Positions 1-6,239 of a stretch of DNA of 11,009 bases are shown here, in pieces; the first letter of the stretch is position 1, and each line of letters begins with the position of its first letter. Source of the stretch: Planctomycetota bacterium (lineage in GTDB: Bacteria; Planctomycetota; UBA8742; SKZP01; JAIOTL01); NCBI GenBank assembly GCA_021106775.1, contig JAIOTL010000426.1:1-11009 (forward strand), read 5' to 3'. The position numbers and the translations under genes are program-made. Under the pieces are notes generated by a model, which worked only from the letters and a program-made list of their open reading frames with translations, had not been told where the DNA came from and did not search any database.

Positions 1-108
1 AGCGATATTGAGCAGATTGACATTACCAGAGCAAATGACCTGAAAAAGTTTATTGATAATTCCTCGACACGCATCTGGGCGATTTGGACGGAATTTAAGC
101 TGAAATAA
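1..108 (+). CDS. 3' end of an unidentified protein-coding gene (5' end outside the window)
   Basis: The first 35 codons are open in frame 1 and end in TAA at 106-108. The visible tail reads SDIEQIDITRANDLKKFIDN, then a Trp-rich end with WAIW and a basic FKLK terminus. I do not recognise the family from so little. It lies 15 bases upstream of the next gene on the same strand, so the two are probably co-transcribed. That the frame is coding is inferred from the tight spacing and plausible codon use. Confidence 0.6.
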   Translation, partial: SDIEQIDITRANDLKKFIDNSSTRIWAIWTEFKLK

Positions 109-123
109 GGCAAATGAAATATT

Positions 124-393
124 ATGAGTAACATTAAAATTCATATCAAAATCAACCATGAAACAGGTTTGCGTGATATAACCATCGAATATGAATCTGA
201 TAAGGATTCGCTGCCAATTGAGCATGAACAGCGTCATATGGAAATTGTGCATGAGCTTGTTGATACAGGCGTGCTGAAGGCAGAGGATGTTGGTGAAATA
301 TCTGTTACCCGTATCGGTGAAAACACTCAAAGCACGTACATGACGGACGAAAAAGCACCCGGAAATCAAGAAGAAACCGGTATCGGTAACTAG
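124..393 (+). CDS. Small acidic protein of unknown function (89 aa)
   Basis: I do not recognise this protein. The N-terminal third alternates polar and hydrophobic residues (NIKIHIKI, then LRDITIEYE), which suggests a beta-hairpin. A likely helix follows at residues 32-48 with several His and Glu, including HEQRH at about residues 34-38, which formally fits the HExxH pattern. The last 25 residues (TQSTYMTDEKAPGNQEETG) look disordered. There is no signal peptide or membrane segment, so it is probably cytoplasmic. It starts 15 bases after the preceding stop, so it is likely the last gene of that operon. The ribosome site is weak: AAGG lies about 13 bases before the ATG, and a 5-codon mini-ORF from ATG 115 ends at the TAA overlapping the start region, so translational coupling is possible. 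It converges on the dehydrogenase gene with 5 bases between stops. Confidence 0.75.
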   Translation: MSNIKIHIKINHETGLRDITIEYESDKDSLPIEHEQRHMEIVHELVDTGVLKAEDVGEISVTRIGENTQSTYMTDEKAPGNQEETGIGN

Positions 394-398
394 TTTCA

Positions 399-1454
399 TT
401 AAAATGTGATAATGGTTTTGATGTTTATACCACCGGTAGCAGCAAGTTTGAAAGCTTTCGGGAAATCGTCAATTGTAAAACGCGCAGTAATTAGTTTTTC
501 AACTTTGATTTTACCTTCGAGAAGCAAATTATAAGCATTTTTCACGTCGTCAGGACCGCACGAGTATGACGGAATCAAGTTTATCTCCTGAAAATAAAGT
601 TTGAAATGCTCAACGTTCAGATTTTCACCTGTTGGAAGCGACATGAATGAAACGATATTTGCACCGGGTGCTGCACAATCTATACCCTGCAGAGTTGCCT
701 GATGCGAACTCGGACCCACAATGACTGCGTCCGCTCCTCTGTTGTCTGAATATTTTTTTACAATCTGCGATAAATCAGTTTTAAGCGGGTTTACAATAGC
801 ATCAGCGTTAATAATTTCGTTAATTTTAGTAGCAAAATCGACTCGTGACTGGTCAATGTCGGACAGAATAACGCAAGCACCAGAAAGTTTGCACAACATC
901 GCATTCAAAATACCCATAACACCAGTGCCAATGATTAAAACAGTATCACCCTCACGAATTTCTGCTTTTTTCACCGCTTTAACCGAACATGCAAGAGGTT
1001 CGATAAAGGTTGCGGTCTCAAAATCCATTTTATCATCGAGAATTGTTGTATCGTTTAGTAAGCCGTAGTTTTTTACCGCTACGAACTCCGACATTCCGCC
1101 CTGTGAAACAGTAAGCTTCTTCCATGTGGGGCATTGCACGTATTTTCCACGACTGCAGAAATGACAATCAGGCATGAGACAAGGTGCATGATGATGCACA
1201 AAAACATGCTGACCGATTTTTATATGCGCAGGAGCATTATTACCGATTTTATCGATAATTCCGACAAATTCATGACCTGGAACATAACCGTTGGGCTTTT
1301 TCCGAGTTTTGTCGTTGATGTACCAAGGGGTCAACTCACCTGTGCAAATTCCACACGCTTTAACGCGAATCAACGCTTCATCGTCGGCAAACTCTGGAAT
1401 TGCAAGCTCTGCAACGCGAATATCATCAAAGGAATAAATTACACCTGCTTTCAT
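399..1454 (-). CDS. Zinc-dependent medium-chain alcohol/polyol dehydrogenase
   Basis: This is an NAD(P)-dependent oxidoreductase of the medium-chain dehydrogenase/reductase superfamily, 351 residues, a normal length for the zinc-binding alcohol/sorbitol/threonine dehydrogenase group. Catalytic zinc ligands are seen as Cys37 (CGICTG), His61-Glu62 (GHEF) and Glu152 (FIEPLA). The structural zinc lobe has four Cys at 92, 97, 100 and 108, with four residues rather than the usual two between the first pair. The Rossmann loop is GTGVMG at 176-181, and the acidic pair DID after the second strand (about 199-201) favours NAD over NADP. The substrate cannot be told from sequence. Two ATGs are adjacent (1457 and 1454). 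GAGGG directly abuts the first, so the second is better spaced and gives the family-typical MKAGVIY start. It is divergent from dnaB and appears monocistronic. Confidence 0.93.
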   Translation of the reverse strand: MKAGVIYSFDDIRVAELAIPEFADDEALIRVKACGICTGELTPWYINDKTRKKPNGYVPGHEFVGIIDKIGNNAPAHIKIGQHVFVHHHAPCLMPDCHFCSRGKYVQCPTWKKLTVSQGGMSEFVAVKNYGLLNDTTILDDKMDFETATFIEPLACSVKAVKKAEIREGDTVLIIGTGVMGILNAMLCKLSGACVILSDIDQSRVDFATKINEIINADAIVNPLKTDLSQIVKKYSDNRGADAVIVGPSSHQATLQGIDCAAPGANIVSFMSLPTGENLNVEHFKLYFQEINLIPSYSCGPDDVKNAYNLLLEGKIKVEKLITARFTIDDFPKAFKLAATGGINIKTIITF

Positions 1455-1624
1455 CATCCCTCACTATTTTGTGCAAAAATATGTAAAAAATCTTAGACGC
1501 CAATATTTTAAATGCTGATTTTACAAGCATTTCAATCACACCAGAAATTAATTCTATAAACAATATTCTAATGAGATCTCGTTTACATACAATTGACTTT
1601 ATATGAAATCGATTTTTTTGCAGA
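1455..1624. other. Divergent intergenic region, dehydrogenase / dnaB
   Basis: This AT-rich spacer must hold the promoters for the leftward dehydrogenase gene and the rightward dnaB. TTGACT at about 1592-1597 could be a -35 element for dnaB, but I see no convincing -10 at the right distance. No RNA gene or strong repeat is visible. Confidence 0.35.
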
Positions 1625-1630
1625 GAGGGG
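1625..1630 (+). promoter_or_regulatory. Ribosome binding site that fixes the dnaB start
   Basis: GAGGGG lies 8 bases before ATG 1639. The frame is open to an earlier ATG at 1603, but that one has no purine-rich site upstream, and this motif would then be inside the gene. The downstream ATG is therefore preferred. Confidence 0.75.
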
Positions 1631-1638
1631 AAATATTC

Positions 1639-3273
1639 ATGGCAGATGATAGTAACTTTATTGATGAACGAAAAAATGACGATAAAAAAACGACTGCAGG
1701 CGATAGAGACAGCATTTATGCCGATGACAGGTTCGAAGAACTGGGGAAAATCGCACCACATTCGCCAGAAGCTGAAGTTGCCCTTCTCGGTTCAATAATT
1801 CTTGATAATGATTGCATGCATGAGGTTGCCCAGCGAATAAAGCCTGAGGATTTTTATTTAAAACGGCATCAGCGCATATATGAAGCGATTCTCATGCTTT
1901 ATGACAAATCGGACAATATCGATTATGTAACTCTCGACAACGTATTGAAATCAACGCATGGTAACGATGAAGCATATGGAGGGCTTGATTATTTAACTGA
2001 ATTACCTGGCAGAATTTCGTACATTCCGAGTGTGAGCAATTATGTTGAAATAATACGCAGACATTCCGTAAGACGAATGATTATTAGGCTTTCTCGGCAA
2101 TATATAGAAAAAGCGTATGACAGCACAATGGATGTATCTGAAACGCTTGACAGGCTTGAAGCGGAGATTTTCAGCATTACTCAAGGCGATTTTCAATCAG
2201 AAGTTTTTTCGATGAAAGATATTTTAGGTAGGATTCTTCAGAATTTGAAGATGTTTGAGAACAGCGAATCCACCATAACCGGTATGCCATCGGGTTTTAG
2301 TCGTCTCGACGAACTTACCGCGGGATTTCAACGTGGGGAATTGATTATCGTTGCAGCCCGACCGTCTATGGGAAAAACAACTCTCGCACTGAATATCGCA
2401 AGGCATGTAGCCGTCGAAATCAATAAATCGGTAGCGTTTTTTTCCTGCGAAATGAGTAATGAACAAATTGTGAAGAATTTACTCTCAGCACAGGCTCGGA
2501 TTGATTCTTCGCGTATCAGACTCGGAAACTTCAGAGGTGACGATTATTCACGATTCTCACGTGCAACTGGCGAGCTTGGCGAAGCACCACTTTATATCGA
2601 CGACACACCAGGTATTTCCTTGCGTGAACTTGCTGCCAAGACACGCAGACTCGTTGCTCAGTACGATATTCAGATGGTTGTTGTGGATTATCTTCAGCTT
2701 ATGTCTCCACCGAAATTGAATAAGAATTCGAATCGCGAGCAGGAAATTTCGACGATTTCGCGTGGTCTAAAGGCACTTGCTCGTGAAATGAAAATTCCCG
2801 TCATTGTTCTATCACAGTTAAATCGTGATGTTGAAAAACGTCAGGGAAAGCAAGGTACTAATAAACCTAGAATGAGTGATTTGAGGGAATCAGGGTCAAT
2901 TGAGCAGGATGCTGACGTGATAATTCTGCTTCATCGTGATTTTTACTACACTCGCAAGGAAGAAGACCAGAATAAAGCAACTTTGATTGTTGCAAAACAG
3001 AGAAACGGTCCTACAGGTGATGTGGATGTTGCATATCGTTCGAACTATATGCTTTTCGACAATATGACAACTCAGTACGGCGACGACGATGTTTCTCCTC
3101 CTTTTGATGATTATACGCCTGAAAATCAAACTATTGACGAGGATATGAGCTTTGAAGTGTATCCGAAATTGTCAATACCAACCGAAGAAGAAACTGACGA
3201 TGACAATGATGAAGGATTTTCACAGCCTTTTGATAATTATGATGCAAGCGATAATGAAGACAACGATTTTTAA
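1639..3273 (+). CDS. dnaB: Replicative DNA helicase DnaB, with an acidic C-terminal extension
   Basis: DnaB is the hexameric ATP-driven helicase that unwinds DNA at the replication fork and recruits primase. The N-terminal primase-interacting domain begins at PHSPEAEVALLGSIILDN (about residues 40-57, from ATG 1639). The RecA-like domain carries Walker A ARPSMGKTT (K246), Walker B VVVDYLQL (D350), the LSQLNRDVEKR segment and the conserved block with MSDLRESGSIEQDADVI that includes the arginine-finger region. No intein interrupts it. The conserved fold ends near residue 480. Another 63 residues (482-544) contain 24 Asp/Glu and one Lys, repeat the motif SxPFD[DN]Y twice, and finish in NEDNDF. 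An N-terminal polar stretch of about 35 residues also precedes the first domain. The gene appears monocistronic and ends at a strong terminator. The identity is secure; a role for the acidic tail is unproven. Confidence 0.98.
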   Translation: MADDSNFIDERKNDDKKTTAGDRDSIYADDRFEELGKIAPHSPEAEVALLGSIILDNDCMHEVAQRIKPEDFYLKRHQRIYEAILMLYDKSDNIDYVTLDNVLKSTHGNDEAYGGLDYLTELPGRISYIPSVSNYVEIIRRHSVRRMIIRLSRQYIEKAYDSTMDVSETLDRLEAEIFSITQGDFQSEVFSMKDILGRILQNLKMFENSESTITGMPSGFSRLDELTAGFQRGELIIVAARPSMGKTTLALNIARHVAVEINKSVAFFSCEMSNEQIVKNLLSAQARIDSSRIRLGNFRGDDYSRFSRATGELGEAPLYIDDTPGISLRELAAKTRRLVAQYDIQMVVVDYLQLMSPPKLNKNSNREQEISTISRGLKALAREMKIPVIVLSQLNRDVEKRQGKQGTNKPRMSDLRESGSIEQDADVIILLHRDFYYTRKEEDQNKATLIVAKQRNGPTGDVDVAYRSNYMLFDNMTTQYGDDDVSPPFDDYTPENQTIDEDMSFEVYPKLSIPTEEETDDDNDEGFSQPFDNYDASDNEDNDF

Positions 3274-3274
3274 G

Positions 3275-3294
3275 GCAGGTAAACCTGCTTTTTT
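3275..3294 (+). terminator. Intrinsic terminator of dnaB
   Basis: GCAGGT (3275-3280) pairs with ACCTGC (3283-3288), directly followed by six T. A 5-bp stem with a TAAA tetraloop is the realistic fold. It begins two bases after the dnaB stop codon, the expected place for a Rho-independent terminator. Confidence 0.85.
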
Positions 3295-3389
3295 CTGCGT
3301 ACCCTTTGCATATTTCACAGAATCACCAGGTTTTGCAAAGTATACAAAAAAACTTAAATCAGCAAGGCTAGACTGGTAAACCTGCTTTT
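3278..3389 (+). repeat. 15-bp direct repeat copying the dnaB terminator arm
   Basis: GGTAAACCTGCTTTT occurs at 3278-3292, inside the dnaB terminator, and again exactly at 3375-3389, 97 bases downstream. At the second site AGCAAGG (3361-3367) could pair imperfectly with CCTGCT, so this may be a decayed second terminator. A local duplication or a small repeat family are both possible. Confidence 0.7.
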
Positions 3390-3409
3390 ACTACAGCATT
3401 GACAAAAGG

Positions 3410-3446
3410 AGCAGACTTTCTGCTTTATTTACAAACAGCTTGTAAA
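3410..3446. terminator. Two adjacent hairpins between convergent genes
   Basis: AGCAGA (3410-3415) pairs with TCTGCT (3419-3424) over a CTT loop and is followed by TTATTT. Next, TTTACAA (3428-3434) pairs with TTGTAAA (3440-3446) around ACAGC. The first resembles a back-up terminator for rightward transcription. The second is a perfect 7-bp AT-rich stem without a clear T run on either strand. The stems are seen directly; the termination role is inferred. Confidence 0.45.
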
Positions 3447-3524
3447 GCCCTTAAGGTCAGCTTGACAGGTCGAAAGAAACGCATGCTTACATGCCTTAAT
3501 GAAAGTAATGTAACAATGCATCTA

Positions 3525-3702
3525 GGCAGTGTTTGAAAAATAGTTATGATTGAATTTTATCAGATTTGGGTGAGATTCGGAATTTCTAATTGAAGAACGC
3601 CGCAGGTGAAGCCAAAGCTTCATTGAGGACGTTTTGAGTGATGAAATATTGAAGATTGCATGAAGCTGGTAAAATGCACAAAAGTAGTTTTCAAACACAG
3701 CC
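3525..3702. mobile_element. Probable 178-bp MITE with terminal inverted repeats
   Basis: The ends are GGCAGTGTTTGAAAA (3525-3539) and TTTTCAAACACAGCC (3688-3702), inverted copies matching at 14 of 15 positions, or 18 of 21 if extended inward. They are flanked by TA (3523-3524 and 3703-3704), or equivalently by CTAG (3522-3525 and 3702-3705), as expected for a TA or CTAG target duplication. No transposase is encoded. A perfect 6-bp hairpin, TGAAGC/GCTTCA with loop CAAA, lies inside at 3607-3622. This is the structure of a non-autonomous element mobilised by a transposase elsewhere. A TA target would suit IS630/Tc1-mariner or some IS5-family groups, but the parent is not identified. Confidence 0.65.
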
Positions 3703-6212
3703 TAGGATAAAATAAAGCGGTCAAGTACAGTGAAAAGCTCCTGAACGTTAATCGGCTTGCGAATAACCTCGCGGAATCCATAAGAAAGAATATTTTCGCA
3801 TTCTTTGTCGGGAACGTAAGTTGTAACAGCGATAATTGGAGTAATTCCTGCTGTGTCATTTTTAACGATGTCTTTGTAGGTCTGCAGTCCGTCAATTTGT
3901 GATGAATTGATATCCAGCACTACAACATCAGGATTATAAAGCTTGAATTTTTCGATTGTATCTGCTTGATTCTCTGCAAAAACAACTTGATAACGACTTT
4001 TAAGCATTATCCTATATGAAGTTTTACTGAAGTTGTCATCCTCAGCAATGAGTACGACTGGAAAATTCTTGCTGACAATATTTTCGGTTTCTGGTTCTTC
4101 ATCTTTTAAGTCGAATTTATCGAAAATATTACTGATTTTAATAATATCGTCAGAATTAATAATAAGCGGGATATTAAACCTGATAATTGAGCCTTTGTTT
4201 AATTCACTCTCAGCAAATATCTCACCTTTTAGGAGTTTGACGTAGGTTTTACAAATTGCCAGCCCAAGTCCTGAGCCTTTATATTTTTTTGATAACGAAC
4301 TATCAAATTGTCTGAATTCATCGAAAACATACTTCAAGTCTTCCTTCGAGACACCAATGCCTGTATCAACAACCTCAAAATAAAGGTCATCATCAATTGT
4401 GTAAACCCGGATAATAATCTTACCTTCCTCAGTGAATTTCGATGCATTACCGAGAAGATTCATCAATATTTGATTGAGCTTTTTTTCATCAGAGATAACA
4501 ATGTCGGGAGTTAAATCCTGCTCAATAACAACCTTAACATTCTTGTCCCTTGTCAGTCCGTTACCTATGATTTCGAGACTTTTAAGCATTTTCGAAATCG
4601 AGAACGGACTGAGCTGAATCTGCATTTTCCCAGCTTCAACCTTAGATAAGTCCAGAATATCATTAATTAATCCGAGTAATCTTTGACCGCTTTTGTGAAT
4701 CACATCAATAGCCTGAAGCTGTTCCATATTGAAATTGCCAGTGTCAAGTAAAGACATCATCTGTGAAATTCCAATAATCGCGTTCAAAGGGGTACGAAGT
4801 TCATGACTCATATTCGCTAGAAATGAGCTTTTTGCTCTATTTGCTTCCTCAGCCTTCTCTTTTGCCTTTTCAAGCTCACGTTCATACTCTTTTCGCTCGG
4901 TTATGTCACGTATTATGGCAACAACATCTGTAACATTGGCTTCATTGTCGAATATCGGGAATGCTGAAATTTCTGCAAATAATTCGTTGTCATTCTTACC
5001 AATGTGAATATTGCCCGTCTGAAATGATTGTCCTTTGCTGAAAACGATTGAGAAAGAACAAGGATATTCATTTTCAAGACAAGGACTATCGTTTCTATGC
5101 AGAATTTCATAACAGTGTCTGCCAATTGCTTCTTCCTTGGTTCCGCCGTAAAGTTCAAGAAATTTTCTGTTTACATCCTTAATTTTCCTATCCTTATCGA
5201 GTACAACAACTGCATCTGTCATATCGTTGAGTATGTTTGTCAGGAAATCGAGCGTATCGGTTTGCATTTTCTCAACCCTTTTTCTCTCCAGGATTTCATT
5301 TCTGAGAGATTCATTAGATTTGAGAAGCTCAGAAGTTCTTAATGCAATATTCTTTTCAAGCTCATTTTGAGTTTCCCTAAGAACAGATTCTGTTCTTTTT
5401 CGCTCGGAAATATCCCATGCCAATGATATTACTGCAGGCTGATTATTAAATTCAGTGAATTTAGAATTCATCTCAAGCGGGATTTTATTACCATCTTTTG
5501 TCAAAAACTCAGTTTCAAAAACGATTTCCCCCTTTTTTTCAAGCTGGCTCATCTTTGTTTTGACAATCTGTTTGTATTCTGATGAATTGAGTTCAGAAGT
5601 TGTCAAAGACAGTAGCTCTTCGCGAGTATAGCCCAGTCTTTTACAGGCGTCGGTGTTAACGTGCAGTAATTTGCCTTCGAGGTTGTGAATGAAGATTGAT
5701 TCACCTGCTTGTTCGAAGAGCATTTTGTATTTAATCTGGTTATTTTCGGTTTTATTTATCAGTTTTTTCTTACTAATTGCTAGTTGTAAAGTCGAAAGCA
5801 ATGTCTCGCTTGTGTATTCATTTTTTAATATATAATCTTGAGCAGATGTATTTATCATCGCTTCAGCAAGTTCGTTACTGACTTTATCGACAAGCAAGAT
5901 AACTGTAACTTTATCAAGTTTTTGCATTAATTCGAAGGTTTCGAGTTGGTCAGTGTCGCTTGATTCCATCGGATTATCACAGAAGCTATGTTTTCCCTTG
6001 CCTGTATCGAGAATTAAAGAGTGATTTGTTTCTAAATCGATGAGAAGAACATCAATCTGAATTCTGTTTATCGTTTTAATGGCTTCGTCTAAGGATATTG
6101 CTCTTCGTAAATTGATAATATGTCTATGTATTCCATAAATGGTATTCCTGATATTATCGTATTCTTGTTTGTTATCGGTAACAGTTAAAACATTAAGTGT
6201 AATTAGTTCCAT
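3702..6212 (-). CDS. Hybrid sensor histidine kinase (receiver-like, PAS, PAS, HisKA, HATPase, receiver)
   Basis: This 836-residue hybrid two-component kinase has no membrane segment, so it should be cytosolic. Order, numbered from ATG 6212: a degenerate receiver at about 4-148 (Asp59 in LLIDLE, but VTDN replaces the acidic pair); PAS at about 162-272 ending in DISERKR; a linker coiled coil; a second PAS at about 320-437 with Cys367, Cys378 and Cys385; HisKA with the phosphorylated His470 in MSHELRTPLNA; HATPase with the N-box NLLGNASKF, DTGIG (616-620) and GSGLGLA (646-652); and a C-terminal receiver with Glu724-Asp725-Asp726, phospho-acceptor Asp767, Thr797 and Lys819. The frame extends to a TTG at 6230, but that lacks a ribosome site. 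ATG 6212 has only a weak GAG upstream, so coupling to the preceding gene, 27 bases away, is likely. The TAG stop overlaps the end of the MITE. Confidence 0.95.
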   Translation of the reverse strand: MELITLNVLTVTDNKQEYDNIRNTIYGIHRHIINLRRAISLDEAIKTINRIQIDVLLIDLETNHSLILDTGKGKHSFCDNPMESSDTDQLETFELMQKLDKVTVILLVDKVSNELAEAMINTSAQDYILKNEYTSETLLSTLQLAISKKKLINKTENNQIKYKMLFEQAGESIFIHNLEGKLLHVNTDACKRLGYTREELLSLTTSELNSSEYKQIVKTKMSQLEKKGEIVFETEFLTKDGNKIPLEMNSKFTEFNNQPAVISLAWDISERKRTESVLRETQNELEKNIALRTSELLKSNESLRNEILERKRVEKMQTDTLDFLTNILNDMTDAVVVLDKDRKIKDVNRKFLELYGGTKEEAIGRHCYEILHRNDSPCLENEYPCSFSIVFSKGQSFQTGNIHIGKNDNELFAEISAFPIFDNEANVTDVVAIIRDITERKEYERELEKAKEKAEEANRAKSSFLANMSHELRTPLNAIIGISQMMSLLDTGNFNMEQLQAIDVIHKSGQRLLGLINDILDLSKVEAGKMQIQLSPFSISKMLKSLEIIGNGLTRDKNVKVVIEQDLTPDIVISDEKKLNQILMNLLGNASKFTEEGKIIIRVYTIDDDLYFEVVDTGIGVSKEDLKYVFDEFRQFDSSLSKKYKGSGLGLAICKTYVKLLKGEIFAESELNKGSIIRFNIPLIINSDDIIKISNIFDKFDLKDEEPETENIVSKNFPVVLIAEDDNFSKTSYRIMLKSRYQVVFAENQADTIEKFKLYNPDVVVLDINSSQIDGLQTYKDIVKNDTAGITPIIAVTTYVPDKECENILSYGFREVIRKPINVQELFTVLDRFILS

Positions 6213-6239
6213 ATTTTTCAACTCAAACAAAGTTAGGAT

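Noticed and set aside
373..396. Bidirectional terminator at the convergent stops (GAAAC...GTTTC, with inner ACCG/CGGT)
   Set aside because: The two stems compete, are only 4-5 bp long and lack a T run.
1135..1182. Two-residue insertion in the dehydrogenase structural-zinc loop as a novelty
   Set aside because: All four Cys ligands are present, and loop length there varies within the superfamily, so it is noted in the gene entry only.
3274..3701. CRISPR array or tRNA in the repeat-rich gap
   Set aside because: There are no regularly spaced repeats, and no cloverleaf with CCA or a T-loop motif.
3620..3895. A 91-codon minus-strand frame running through the MITE into the kinase gene
   Set aside because: It overlaps the hybrid kinase receiver in another frame, has a low-complexity composition and matches no fold I recognise.
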